Assembly (NCBI RefSeq): GCF_007997015.1
Contig: NZ_VOSM01000008.1
Location: forward strand, 1 to 64,000
Origin: Lujinxingia vulgaris
GTDB taxonomy: Bacteria > Myxococcota_A > Bradymonadia > Bradymonadales > Bradymonadaceae
DNA: 64,000 nt
Reading direction: 5' to 3'
Shown here: one piece after another, positions 19,083 through 27,992 of the stretch
How positions within the stretch are numbered: position 1 is the first letter of the stretch
Layout of the letters: every line of letters starts with the position of its first letter
Program-made: the position numbers and the translations under genes
The notes under the pieces: model-generated
Told to the model about the DNA's origin: nothing
The model's input: the letters and a program-made list of their open reading frames with translations, nothing else
The model's database searches: none

Positions 19083-20120
19083 TTAGCGCTGCGCTCGGAG
19101 CGCCAGCGTGCCGAGCTCGGTGTAGAGGTCGATGCCCGCCTGAAGATCGCTCAAATCAATATGTTCGTGGTCGGCGTGCGCCACGCGGATATCGCCCGGA
19201 CCCACAAGCCATACCGGCGCAAGCTCGCTTACGTAGGTCGCGTCGGTGTTGAAAGGCACGGTCGCCACCTCGTAGCCCTCGGGCGGATCAAAAAAGACCG
19301 GGTCGTTGTAGACCGCACCCTCCACCCGGGCCTCCTCGCCAGCCAGTTCCTCCACCCTTCTGAGCAGCCCTTCAATCGGACTGACCGCGCGCATCAACAC
19401 CTGTGCCCGCGCCGAGGGCGCAAAGACGTTGGCCGCCACGCCCCCCTCAATCGTGCCGATGTTGAGCGTGGTCGGCCCCAGAATCGCGTCGGTGGGCCAG
19501 TCGTGGCGGCGCATACGCTCAAGCACATCCAGGAGCTTATGGATGGCCGAGGTGCCCCGATCCACAAAGGCCGAATGCCCGGCCACACCCTCAGTCTCCA
19601 GGGTGAACTTGAGCATGCCCTTCTGCGCGGCGACCACCCGGTTGATGGTGGGCTCGCAGAGGATGATGCGCTCAAGCCCCTCCTCCTTAAGATGGCTCAA
19701 GGCCACGCTCTTTTTCGCCCCGCAATGGTCGACTTCTTCGCCGACCACCAGCAAAAAGCCCAGCTCGCGCTCTCCGGCGGCCAGCAGGCGTTTTGCGGCC
19801 TGAAGCATCGCCAGAAGTCCGCCCTTGGTGTCGCAGGCGCCGCGCCCGAAGATGCGATCGCCCTCGCGGCGCACCGGCAAAAAGGGCGGCACCGTGTCGA
19901 CGTGGGTGGAGTAGAGCAGGCGCGCGGGCCGCTCGGTGCGCGCCAGCAGGTTGTAGCGCCCCGGGGCGACCTCCTGACGATCGATGCGGCTAAATCCCGC
20001 CTCTTTGAGCTCGGCCTCCAACAGCTCCAGAAAGGCCTTCTCCTGCCCGCTGGTCGAGTCGACCTTAAGCCAGGATTGCAGCGTCGTTGCCAGAGTGTCG
20101 GAAGTGTCGGTCGCGGCCAT
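19083..20120 (-). CDS. M20 family metallopeptidase (ArgE/DapE-like)
   Basis: A 345-residue zinc hydrolase. Metal ligands are visible: His and Asp in YSTHVDTVPP, Asp in GRGACDTKGG, the Glu pair in VVGEEVDHCG, Glu in CEPT, and a late His in AHADHEHID. Related enzymes remove acyl groups from ornithine, diaminopimelate or lysine carrier proteins, and I cannot choose among these. ATG 20120 has an aggatc site; the frame's first 18 residues lack one. It is divergent from pepP across 230 bases that hold only a weak seven-base hairpin near 20222-20247. Confidence 0.88.
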   Translation of the reverse strand: MAATDTSDTLATTLQSWLKVDSTSGQEKAFLELLEAELKEAGFSRIDRQEVAPGRYNLLARTERPARLLYSTHVDTVPPFLPVRREGDRIFGRGACDTKGGLLAMLQAAKRLLAAGERELGFLLVVGEEVDHCGAKKSVALSHLKEEGLERIILCEPTINRVVAAQKGMLKFTLETEGVAGHSAFVDRGTSAIHKLLDVLERMRRHDWPTDAILGPTTLNIGTIEGGVAANVFAPSARAQVLMRAVSPIEGLLRRVEELAGEEARVEGAVYNDPVFFDPPEGYEVATVPFNTDATYVSELAPVWLVGPGDIRVAHADHEHIDLSDLQAGIDLYTELGTLALRAQR

Positions 20121-20350
20121 GGAAGATCCTCGCGTGGGTGGGTAAGACGTCATCATCGGCAGGTGATGTAACAAAGGAAGGGGGCCTGCGGCAAAGGGCG
20201 AAGACCGCGCTGACTCTGGTCACCGGGCGCGCGGCTGCAAGCCCGGTCGTAAGAGACCGAGGCTGCGCAGGGTTCGACAGATGCCTCGCCGGGTGGCAGG
20301 ATGCCGCCTGTGAACGGACGCCAAAATCACAGCTTAGCAATGAGGCAATG

Positions 20351-21694
20351 ATGGTCATGATCGAACAAGAGGTCTTTGCGGCGCGCCGCGCCCGACTGAT
20401 GGAGAAGATCGGCCCCGAGGGTGTGCTGATCGTGGTGGGCCCCTCGATGCGGCAGCGCTCCAACGACACCGAGTACAACTACCGCCCCTCCAGCGATCTC
20501 CTCTACCTGAGCGGCTTTCGCGAGCCCGAGTCCGTGCTCGTGCTGGCCCCGGGCCGCGAAGATGGCGCGTTCGGGCTCTTTGTGCCCGATCGTGACCCGA
20601 GCAAAGAGCAGTGGGAGGGCCGCCGCGCCGGACCCGAGGGCGCCGTGGCGCGTTTCGGGGCGGATGTGGCCTTCGGGCTCAGCCAGCTCGATGAGGAGCT
20701 TCCCAAATTTCTCAAGGGCCGTCAGACCCTCTTTTATACCCTGGGCATTGAGCCGGACTTTGATCAGCGCGTGATCGGCTGGGTGCAGTCTTTGCGCCAT
20801 CGCCGCAACCAGCACCTGGCGATGCCGGCGGCCATCGCCGACGCCCGCGACCTGCTCTTTGAGGCGCGTCTGATCAAAGAAGACGCAGAACTCAAGGTCT
20901 TGCGCCGCGCCTGTGAGATCTCGGCTGAAGCCCACATCCTGGCGATGAAGCACTGCCGCCCGGGCATGATGGAGTATGAGCTGCAGGCGCTCATCGAGTA
21001 CCACTTCCGCCGCAGCGGGGGCACCGGCCCGGCCTACGCCTCGATTGTGGGTGGGGGCGATAACGCCACGATCCTGCATTATACCGAGAACGAAGATCGC
21101 ATCGGCGAAGACGATGTCGTGCTCATCGACGCCGGCTGCGAGTACGGTTACTACGCAGGTGACATCACGCGCAGCTTCCCGGCCAGCGGCCGCTTCTCCG
21201 AGCCCCAGCGTCGGCTCTACGAGGCGGTGCTCAACGTGCTGGAGACGGTTACCGAGATGATCAAGCCCGGGCTCCCCTACGAGTCATTGCAGGAGGAAGC
21301 CTCAAAGATGCTCGCGCAGGCGATGATCGATCTGGGCATCCTCAACGAAACTCTGGAAGAGACGCTCGAGTCGAAGTCCTACCGCAAGTATTACCCCCAC
21401 GGTATCGGCCACTGGCTGGGCATGGACGTGCACGACGTGGGCCTCTACAAGCTCGACGAAGACACCTCGCGCCCTCTTGAGCCGGGGATGGTGCTTACCA
21501 TTGAGCCGGGCATCTACGTGCCCGCCGACGATGAGAACGCTCCCGAAGAGCTGCGTGGCATTGGCGTGCGCATCGAAGACGACATCCTGGTCACCGCCGA
21601 GGGCTATGAGAACCTCACCGCGATGTGCCCCAAATCCGTGGAAGAGGTTGAGGCGCTGGTGGGTTCCGCCGAGCCGGACGCGCTCAAGCTCTGA
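20351..21694 (+). CDS. pepP: Xaa-Pro aminopeptidase (M24B)
   Basis: A 447-residue metallopeptidase that removes N-terminal residues ahead of proline. The N-terminal AMP_N domain shows RQRSNDTEYNYRPSSDLLYL. The catalytic pita-bread domain carries the five ligands: Asp in LIDAGCEYGYYAGDITRSF (two), His in GIGHWLGMDVHD, Glu in TIEPGIYVP and Glu in GVRIEDDILV. Length and order match E. coli PepP. Of several clustered ATGs, 20351 sits five bases after gagg. The upstream open frame overlaps the divergent peptidase leader and is not used. Confidence 0.94.
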   Translation: MVMIEQEVFAARRARLMEKIGPEGVLIVVGPSMRQRSNDTEYNYRPSSDLLYLSGFREPESVLVLAPGREDGAFGLFVPDRDPSKEQWEGRRAGPEGAVARFGADVAFGLSQLDEELPKFLKGRQTLFYTLGIEPDFDQRVIGWVQSLRHRRNQHLAMPAAIADARDLLFEARLIKEDAELKVLRRACEISAEAHILAMKHCRPGMMEYELQALIEYHFRRSGGTGPAYASIVGGGDNATILHYTENEDRIGEDDVVLIDAGCEYGYYAGDITRSFPASGRFSEPQRRLYEAVLNVLETVTEMIKPGLPYESLQEEASKMLAQAMIDLGILNETLEETLESKSYRKYYPHGIGHWLGMDVHDVGLYKLDEDTSRPLEPGMVLTIEPGIYVPADDENAPEELRGIGVRIEDDILVTAEGYENLTAMCPKSVEEVEALVGSAEPDALKL

Positions 21695-21716
21695 AACACT
21701 TCGCTGCAACTTGTAA

Positions 21717-21745
21717 ACGACAGGTGGTGTAAGGCAGCGTATAAG
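21717..21745 (+). promoter_or_regulatory. Candidate sigma-70 promoter for small membrane protein gene
   Basis: ACGACA (four of six to consensus), a 17-base spacer and TATAAG (five of six) lie 99-127 bases upstream of the ATG at 21844. Confidence 0.4.
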
Positions 21746-21767
21746 CATCGCACTACGAGCATCACAC

Positions 21768-21790
21768 CGACCTTCGGTCGGCTCTCGTTT
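21768..21790 (+). terminator. Hairpin with short T-run after pepP
   Basis: ccgaccttcggtcgg forms a tight stem, followed six bases later by tttt. It could end the pepP transcript or be part of the leader of the next gene, since a promoter candidate lies just upstream. Confidence 0.35.
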
Positions 21791-21843
21791 TGAATCGAGC
21801 GTCTCTCCCTTTGTATTTACGCGCACGTGTGCAGGAGAAGTCC

Positions 21844-22236
21844 ATGAACGATCAGAATAAGGATCAACAGCAAAACGACTGGGCCGCGCCCTCGCATGAG
21901 CCGCCGCCCGCGGGCAACTTTAAGGACTACCGCCCCCCGATGGATAACCTGCCCCAGCAGCAGGGCGGGCAGAACAACCCGGGCGGTCTGACCACCGATC
22001 AGATCATTGCGGTGGTGCTCTCCTTTCTCATCCCCGGCGTGGGGCAGATGATGCAGGGGCAGACCGCCAAGGGCCTTGTGATCCTGGCCGCGGCGATCGT
22101 CACCGGTTGCGGCGGCGGGCTTATCTCGATCGCTTCGGTGATCGACGCCTACCTGCTGATCAAAGCCAAAGAGTACCGCCAGGTCGGCGACTGGGAGTTT
22201 TTCCCGGACTTCAACCAGACCTTCGGCTCGAAATAA
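21844..22236 (+). CDS. Small two-TM membrane protein (TM2-like)
   Basis: A 130-residue protein. Residues 1-50 are polar and rich in Gln, Asn and Pro. Two membrane segments follow (IIAVVLSFLIPGVGQMMQGQ, then GLVILAAAIVTGCGGGLISI) and a short charged tail. The LSFLIPGVGQMMQGQ pattern resembles the TM2/YozV type, in which a Pro-Gly-x-Gly-Gln turn lies in the first helix. Function of the family is not known. The start has a textbook aggagaag site. Confidence 0.75.
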   Translation: MNDQNKDQQQNDWAAPSHEPPPAGNFKDYRPPMDNLPQQQGGQNNPGGLTTDQIIAVVLSFLIPGVGQMMQGQTAKGLVILAAAIVTGCGGGLISIASVIDAYLLIKAKEYRQVGDWEFFPDFNQTFGSK

Positions 22237-22331
22237 GCGCGCTCGGGTTGAGCGACGAAGCGCGCCGGTTTTTTGGCGTGTGGCCGCGAGTGCATAAAGG
22301 CGCGCCCCTTAAAAGGGCGCGTCTTTTTTTT
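22237..22331 (+). terminator. Terminators after small membrane protein gene
   Basis: The main candidate is gcgccccttaaaagggcgc at 22302-22320, followed by tcttttttttt. A second, weaker one uses the paired gcgcgc words at 22237 and 22259 followed by tttttt at 22270. The remaining leader to 22566 holds a candidate promoter and no gene. Confidence 0.75.
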
Positions 22332-22361
22332 CGCGCGCGCGCACCTCGCGGCTCGCTTCCG

Positions 22362-22390
22362 TTGAACTCCGGGCCCTGGCGAGTTAGAGT
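22362..22390 (+). promoter_or_regulatory. Weak sigma-70-like promoter candidate
   Basis: TTGAAC, a 17-base spacer and TAGAGT (each four of six to consensus) precede the gene at 22567 by about 175 bases. The leader between them is 5' of any recognisable gene. Confidence 0.3.
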
Positions 22391-22566
22391 GTTTTTATCC
22401 AAACCAGCAGTAGGGGTGAAGGTGAGGTAGCGCGCGCCGCGAACGCGGCGATGTTGGTGTTTTGTGCGCATAACCTCTTGAAAGGATTGAGTGTTTTGAA
22501 CGTTAAGCGCCGAGCCGTACCAGGTGCGTTCCTCGAAAAAGGGGCAGGGAAGCCCCGGGAGAAGCC

Positions 22567-23427
22567 ATGGAAGAGCTCTTTGTTTTTGTCGACGCGCCGG
22601 CCCACGGCGACCGCTGGACCACCACCGTCAGCGCGCACGATTTGATCGCGCTGCACCCCGAGCTGCGATGCTTCGGGGAGGGCGGCTCAGGCGCCCGCAC
22701 CTCTCAGCAGCCCTGGCTTGAGGAGGCGGTGGAGGCCGGGCTGCAGCGCTACGGCTACGACACCTTTGGCCGCCTCTACATCGACGTGCTCGGTCGCATT
22801 GATGAGCTCGTGTGTGAGGCGCTTCAAGACAGCGTGCTGGCGATGCAAGCCACCCTGGGGCGCCCAGGCGCCACAGGTCAGCTGGCCGCGCGCGAGCAGG
22901 CGCTCCTTGAGCAGATCCTCGACGAGGAAGAAGGGGTGGCCCGTTATGTGGAAGGCCCCATGCTGGAGCTTCGCTACCAGCGCCCCATCACCCGGCTGCG
23001 CACCCTCTACGCGCTGCGCGGCGCGCGCCTGGGTCGCGGGCTCCCCTATAGCATCGATGCCGCGCAGATTCTGGAAGACGCCTTCGGTGGGGAGGCATTT
23101 GTGATCGACTTTCTGGGCATGAAAGAGCGGGTCGCGCGCACGGTCGACGCGGTGAGCCTGGCGTGCCGCAGCTTCGCCCGGCGAGATCTGGCGCAGCTCT
23201 ACCGCGTGCTCTTTTATGATGTGATGGACGGGCTGACGCAGAAGTTCAGTATGAATATGCCCTTTCAGCGCTTTGTGATCGGCGGCTGGGTGCTCCCCGA
23301 GGTGCGTCGCCGCCATACGCTGCGCCGCCTCGGTGCGGAAGAGGCCCCCGAGGCCGAGATTCATCCGGTGGCCAGGGGCGCGCGGCGCGCCGCCCACGAA
23401 GACGGCCCCGGGCTTCAACCTTTTTAA
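22567..23427 (+). CDS. Uncharacterised protein
   Basis: A 286-residue soluble protein without signal peptide or membrane segment. I do not recognise a family. The N-terminus MEELFVFVDAPAHGDRWTTT is followed by a mostly helical acidic middle and a basic tail. Its start follows gggagaag. Base composition matches its neighbours. It forms its own unit, with a promoter candidate upstream and a terminator downstream. Confidence 0.7.
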   Translation: MEELFVFVDAPAHGDRWTTTVSAHDLIALHPELRCFGEGGSGARTSQQPWLEEAVEAGLQRYGYDTFGRLYIDVLGRIDELVCEALQDSVLAMQATLGRPGATGQLAAREQALLEQILDEEEGVARYVEGPMLELRYQRPITRLRTLYALRGARLGRGLPYSIDAAQILEDAFGGEAFVIDFLGMKERVARTVDAVSLACRSFARRDLAQLYRVLFYDVMDGLTQKFSMNMPFQRFVIGGWVLPEVRRRHTLRRLGAEEAPEAEIHPVARGARRAAHEDGPGLQPF

Positions 23428-23494
23428 GGAGCGGCCCGGCGCAGCGCTCCCCGGCGCGCCGCGCTTGCCAGATGGCCGGAGGTTCTTAATCCTT

Positions 23495-23524
23495 AGGCGC
23501 GCCTTCGCCCGGCGCGCCTTTTTT
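23495..23524 (+). terminator. Rho-independent terminator
   Basis: aggcgcgcc, a ttcgccc loop and ggcgcgcctttttt end the uncharacterised gene at 23427. Confidence 0.85.
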
Positions 23525-23596
23525 GCGCCCGGCGAGTATGAAGAGCGCCCCTTCGTTCCCTCCTGAGTCATTCAAGCCGTCTGCAGCAGGTCGTCT

Positions 23597-24376
23597 ATGT
23601 TGGTCTTACTCTCCCCCTCCAAATCCCTGGACTTCGAATCGCCGGTGCCCGTCTCCGAGCATAGCGAGCCCCCCTTCCTCAAAGACTCAAAGCAGCTCAT
23701 CGAGAAGCTGCGCGAGCTCTCCCGCGCCGACTTAAAAGAGTTGATGGGCATCAGCGATAAGCTCGCCGACCTCAACTACGATCGCTACCGCGACTTCGAG
23801 CTGCCCTTCAGCCCGGAGAACGCTCGCCAGGCGCTCTGGGCCTTTACCGGCGACGTCTACACCGACTTTCAGCTCGACGCCTACACCGACGACGATGTGG
23901 CTTTTGCCCAGGAGCATATCCGCATCCTCTCGGGGCTCTACGGCGTGCTTCGACCTCTGGATCTGATGCAGCCCTACCGCCTGGAGATGGGCACTCGCCT
24001 GGAGAACGCCCGCGGCAAGAACCTCTATGAGTTCTGGGGCAAAAAGATCACCGAGGTGCTCAACGAAAAACTCGCCGAGCAGGAGAGTCAGATGGTGATC
24101 AACCTGGCGTCCAACGAGTATTTTAAATCCGTGAAGACGAAGTCCCTGAAGGGGAAGCTGATTACCCCGGTGTTTCGCGATCGTAAGGGCGAGAAGTACA
24201 AGATCATCGCGTTCTGGGCGAAGCGCGCCCGGGGGATGATGGCCGACTACATCGTGCGCGAGCGCATCACCGATCCGGAGCGGCTCAAGGGCTTTACAGG
24301 CGGTGGCTACTACTTCAGCGATGAGCGCTCGAGCGATGGTGAGTACGTGTTTTTGAGGGAGCCGCAGGATCAATGA
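23597..24376 (+). CDS. yaaA: Peroxide stress protein YaaA (DUF328)
   Basis: A 259-residue member of the YaaA/UPF0246 family. In E. coli the protein lowers free iron and limits DNA damage under hydrogen peroxide. Family signatures are the N-terminal LVLLSPSKSLDF, the central LSGLYGVLRPLDLMQPYRLE, then LASNEYFKSV and the C-terminal FWAKRARGMMADYIV. Length equals the family norm. It lies between two terminators as a single-gene unit. Confidence 0.95.
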   Translation: MLVLLSPSKSLDFESPVPVSEHSEPPFLKDSKQLIEKLRELSRADLKELMGISDKLADLNYDRYRDFELPFSPENARQALWAFTGDVYTDFQLDAYTDDDVAFAQEHIRILSGLYGVLRPLDLMQPYRLEMGTRLENARGKNLYEFWGKKITEVLNEKLAEQESQMVINLASNEYFKSVKTKSLKGKLITPVFRDRKGEKYKIIAFWAKRARGMMADYIVRERITDPERLKGFTGGGYYFSDERSSDGEYVFLREPQDQ

Positions 24377-24472
24377 GCTTCTGTTGAGCCTTCCGCTGCG
24401 ATGTGGCGGGGGGCCTGGCCGGAGGCCACGAAGTTGGCTGCCGGTACGGGGAAGCGCGCTGTGTCGACCCAC

Positions 24473-24512
24473 AAAAAAAACCGCTCGCCAGGTCCTGGCG
24501 AGCGGTTTTTTA
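24473..24512. terminator. Bidirectional terminator between yaaA and Cys-rich lipoprotein gene
   Basis: An A-run, the stem ccgctcgcca/tggcgagcgg and a T-run read as an intrinsic terminator on both strands, fitting the convergent genes at 24376 and 24563. Confidence 0.9.
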
Positions 24513-24562
24513 GTCGAGTGATAAGCGCGGCCCTTCAGGGCCGCGTCGGCGCCGGGGGCCTA

Positions 24563-25915
24563 TCAGGGGCAGGCCATCGTGGTGGGGTAGCAGATGCCAA
24601 GGTTAAGCGCCTCGTAGATGCTCTCGCGGCTGAGGGGGCGAGTCTGAGGGCAGCAGCGGTTGCCGCTGCCGCACTGGGGTTGGGGCTCGTTGACGTTGCA
24701 CACCTTGCGCGGGGAGTCATTGTCGACGCAGTAGGCTGCGTAGACGCCCCATTTGCAAAGTTCGCCCTCGCCGCAGTCGGTATCATCGTCGCAGCCGACA
24801 TAGACGTAGCTCTGGCCGTCTTCGGCGGCCTCGAAGACCGCCTGCGCGGTAGCGCTGGATTTGGGCTTGCAGGTCGAGACGGAGCTGCCGAGGGAGATCA
24901 GGCAGGCCTCGTCGGAGGTGCAGTAGCCGCTGGCCGAGCAGTAAACGGCCTCGTCTTCGCCCGCGACACAGGCGCCCTCGGAGCAGATGTCGTCGCCGGA
25001 GCAGGTGCCGCAGCTTCCACCGCAGCCGTCATCACCGCAGGTCAGCCCGTCGCAGCTGGGCTCGCAGACCTCCGGGGCGCAGTAGCCCAGGAAGTTGCAG
25101 CTGGGCATCTCCGAGGGGCAATCGGCGCCGGTGTCGCAGCGCGCGCTGCACTGCTCATCGAAGCAGAGGCCGCTGGCGCAGTCGTGGGTGTCGGTGCAGG
25201 TCTCACCGGGGCCGGCGGTGCCACGCGTGCCGACCTCACAGACGCACTCGCCGCTGGTTTCGTCGCAGTCGCAGCGCTGACCGATGGGGCAGTCTTCGTT
25301 GTAGTTGAGCTCGCAGTGAATGGGCGGAAGCTCACGGGCACCGCAGTCGCTGCAGTCGCTGCCCAGCTCGCAGATGCCACCGCCGCCTTCGCCCACGTCG
25401 TCGCATTCGCCGTCGTTGGCGTAGCCGCCGGCATCACCTGCCGGGCCGCAGGTGTCGTTGCATAAGGGGTCGAAGGTCTCGCAGACGCCACTGTTGCAGT
25501 AGTCGGTGGTGTCGCAGGTGCCGCAGCTTCCGCCGCAGCCGTCCGGGCCGCAATCAAGCCCGGAGCACTCGGGCACGCAGGTGGTGTTGCAGTCCGGGTC
25601 CTGGCTGCAGCTCTCGGGGCAGACGCCGTCGTTGGCGTTGTCGCATAAGCACACACCGCCGTCGCAACTCAAACCCTCGTCGCAGCTCTCCGTCTGCAAC
25701 ACACCGCCATTGCAGGTCGCAAGCATCGCGCCGTCGCAGCGCGAAGCGCCCTCGGCCAGGCCGTCGCAGTCGTCGTCGGGGGTGGTGTCGGGCTCGGCGT
25801 CGGGGCCGGTGTCGTCGATGACGGGGATGGGATCCTCGTCCTGTTCATTTCCCGAGCAGGCCACGCTCATACAGCACATCAGCACAAGGGCCAGAAGTTT
25901 AAAATGGCGTACCAT
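24563..25915 (-). CDS. Cysteine-rich lipoprotein
   Basis: A 450-residue surface lipoprotein. The signal peptide ends SVACSGN, a good lipobox. An Asp/Pro-rich linker follows, then more than 50 cysteines in small repeated modules. The motif DGCGGSCGTC occurs twice (CGPDGCGGSCGTC, CGDDGCGGSCGTC), together with SCDEGLSCDGGVCLC, CNDTCGPAGDAGGYANDGEC and DCDETSGECVCE units resembling EGF/Stig1-like folds. ATG 25915 is chosen because it sits five bases after gagg; the preceding ATG is too close. Such proteins are frequent in predatory and social delta-type bacteria. No function is assignable. Confidence 0.85.
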   Translation of the reverse strand: MVRHFKLLALVLMCCMSVACSGNEQDEDPIPVIDDTGPDAEPDTTPDDDCDGLAEGASRCDGAMLATCNGGVLQTESCDEGLSCDGGVCLCDNANDGVCPESCSQDPDCNTTCVPECSGLDCGPDGCGGSCGTCDTTDYCNSGVCETFDPLCNDTCGPAGDAGGYANDGECDDVGEGGGGICELGSDCSDCGARELPPIHCELNYNEDCPIGQRCDCDETSGECVCEVGTRGTAGPGETCTDTHDCASGLCFDEQCSARCDTGADCPSEMPSCNFLGYCAPEVCEPSCDGLTCGDDGCGGSCGTCSGDDICSEGACVAGEDEAVYCSASGYCTSDEACLISLGSSVSTCKPKSSATAQAVFEAAEDGQSYVYVGCDDDTDCGEGELCKWGVYAAYCVDNDSPRKVCNVNEPQPQCGSGNRCCPQTRPLSRESIYEALNLGICYPTTMACP

Positions 25916-26117
25916 CATGTCCTCACAGGTCATTGCAGTTCGTGAATTAGAAGGGGGGGGACGTCTTAGCGAAGGAGGGTGCTGCACGACAAGTCGATCT
26001 ATGAATGATGAGTCATTTCGATGGCGCGTGTTGCTTAAGTTGTTGTTTTTAAAGGCGGATCTGGTTGTGTTGTTTTGTTGCGTTAAGGCGAGGAATCGCT
26101 TTCGCTGATCAGGAATC

Positions 26118-26158
26118 AAAAAAAACGACGCGCACCCGGGAGGTGCGCGTCGTTTTTT
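26118..26158 (-). terminator. Terminator after S1-like gene
   Basis: The A-run, stem acgacgcgcacc/ggtgcgcgtcgt and T-run work on both strands. On the minus strand it lies 37 bases after the S1 stop. The 200 bases between it and 25915 are the AT-rich leader of the Cys-rich lipoprotein and include the palindrome aatga-tgag-tcatt at 26004-26017. Confidence 0.9.
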
Positions 26159-26194
26159 CAGGCTACGGTGCCTGCGTATGTCTTTCGCGTGAGC

Positions 26195-27889
26195 TCAGTC
26201 CTTCTTACGGGCTTTGAGCAGATCACCCAGCGTGCCCATGCTGCCGCCCGAAGACAGACTATCGTCCTTGTAGCTTGTGGGGGCGGCTTTGGAGGGATCG
26301 GCCTGCTCGGCGATGGTCTCGGCGTCTTTGAGGCTGAGCGCCATGCGGCGACGATCGGGCTCGATGTTGAGCACGCGGGCTTTGACTTCCTGACCGGCGG
26401 TGAACTGACGGTGAGGCGTCGACTCGCTGGCGAGGTTCATCTCGCTGCGGGGAAGCAGCGCGGTGATGCCGCCGCCGAGCTCGATAAACGCGCCAAAGTC
26501 TTCGACCTTGGCCACGTGACCGGTGACCTCCAGGCCGATGGCGAAGCGCTCGGTGATGTTGGCCCAGGGATCGCCCTCGGCGGTCTTCATGCTCAGGCCG
26601 ATGCGGCGGCGCAGAAGATCGATGTCCTGCACCTCCACCGAGACCTCTTCGCCCACCGAGACGACGTCGGCGGGGTTGGCGACGTGGCGCTCCCAGCTCA
26701 TCTGGGAGACGTGCACCAGGCCCTCAACCCCCGGGGTAAGCTCCACGAAGGCGCCAAAGGGCGCAAGACGCACGACGCGGCCGAGCACGCGGGTTCCCAC
26801 GGCGAACTTTTCGTTCACTTCCAGCCACGGGTCCTGCTCGGTGGCCTTCATGCTCAGGCCGATGCGGATGGGCTTGTCGCCCACGGGCTCCTCAAGGCTC
26901 AAGACCTCGACCTTGACCTCCTGGCCGACTTTGACCAGGTCGGTGGGGTGGTCGAAGAAGGTGTGGCTGAGCTCGGAGACGTGCACCAGGCCCTCGATGC
27001 CGCCGATGTCGACAAAGGCGCCGAAGTCGGCCACGCGGGTGATGACGCCGTCGAGCACCTGACCGACTTCCAGGGTTTTCAGCGTCTCTTCGCGGGCTTC
27101 TTTCTGCTGGGCTTCGAGAAGGGCGCGGCGGCTGACCACCACGGTGCGGCCCCCGTCGCGAACTTCCTGCACTTTGAACTGGTAGGTCTGGCCGACGTGG
27201 GCGTCGGGCTCTTCGGTAAAGCCGAGCTCGATCTGGCTGATGGGGCAGAAGGCCTCCACGCCGGAGAGGTCGACCTCGAAGCCGCCTTTGTTGGTGCCGG
27301 TGACGCGCCCGCTGATGGGAAGCCCGGTGTCGTGGGCGGTCTCCACAGCCGCCATGCCCTGGCGGCCGGCGCCGAGCTCTTTGCCGAGCTGGATGCCGCC
27401 CTTAAAGCCGAGCACGTAGAAGGAGTAGGTCTGGCCGGGCTCGAGCGTAACGTTGCCTTCCTCGTCTTCGTAGGCGGCGCGGTCGGCGACGCCTTCCTGG
27501 TTGGCGCCGATCTGCACGAAGATGTGCGAGGAGCCCACCGAGATGACGGTGCCCTCGACCTGGTCGCCCATATCGAAGCGCTGGCGGGAGGGAGCGGCGG
27601 CCTCATGGCCCTCAAACATCGCGGCAAAATCGTCCATGGTGGCCGAGGTGTCGCCGAACTTCATGCCGGCGTTTGGCTCTTCTTTTTTAGCGGCCTCTTT
27701 CTGCGCCGCGGGCGCCTCGGACTTCGGGGCGTCTTTTTTGGGAGCGTTGGGCGCGGTGGGGGGCTTGGGCGCGCGGATGACTTCGACTTTCTCGTCGGGC
27801 TTTACGCCCTGCGCGCTGGCTTCGCCCTCGGGTTTTTTCTTGCGGGGGCGAGGAGGCACGGGCTGGTTTTTGTCGTCTTTGGAGGCCAT
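26195..27889 (-). CDS. rpsA: Ribosomal protein S1-like protein, five S1 domains
   Basis: A 564-residue RNA-binding protein. Residues 1-100 are charged and Pro/Lys/Ala-rich. Five S1 OB-folds follow: a degenerate one (QVEGTVISVGSSHIFVQIG), then GRVTGTNKGGFEVDLSGVEA, GVITRVADFGAFVDIGGIEG, GRVVRLAPFGAFVELTPGVE and GHVAKVEDFGAFIELGGGIT. E. coli S1 has six and no long N-terminal tail, so the name rpsA is by best role and not certain. ATG 27889 follows caaggcaaccgac; an in-frame ATG at 27925 is possible. It lies about 100 bases after trpS on the same strand. Confidence 0.85.
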   Translation of the reverse strand: MASKDDKNQPVPPRPRKKKPEGEASAQGVKPDEKVEVIRAPKPPTAPNAPKKDAPKSEAPAAQKEAAKKEEPNAGMKFGDTSATMDDFAAMFEGHEAAAPSRQRFDMGDQVEGTVISVGSSHIFVQIGANQEGVADRAAYEDEEGNVTLEPGQTYSFYVLGFKGGIQLGKELGAGRQGMAAVETAHDTGLPISGRVTGTNKGGFEVDLSGVEAFCPISQIELGFTEEPDAHVGQTYQFKVQEVRDGGRTVVVSRRALLEAQQKEAREETLKTLEVGQVLDGVITRVADFGAFVDIGGIEGLVHVSELSHTFFDHPTDLVKVGQEVKVEVLSLEEPVGDKPIRIGLSMKATEQDPWLEVNEKFAVGTRVLGRVVRLAPFGAFVELTPGVEGLVHVSQMSWERHVANPADVVSVGEEVSVEVQDIDLLRRRIGLSMKTAEGDPWANITERFAIGLEVTGHVAKVEDFGAFIELGGGITALLPRSEMNLASESTPHRQFTAGQEVKARVLNIEPDRRRMALSLKDAETIAEQADPSKAAPTSYKDDSLSSGGSMGTLGDLLKARKKD

Positions 27890-27992
27890 GTCGGTTGCCT
27901 TGGAGAGAGGTGAGGCTGGGGTCATCGCGGGGAGCGCGGTGTTGTGATGAGGCGCGCACCCCGCGAAGCGAAGAGCGAAGAGGTTGCGTAAA

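Noticed and set aside
20215-20310. tRNA-like stretch with gggttcgaca
   Set aside because: No acceptor or anticodon arms can be drawn; only the T-loop-like word is present.
26168-27913. 581-residue forward open frame over the S1-like gene
   Set aside because: Antisense shadow; its compositional bias mirrors five S1 domains on the minus strand.
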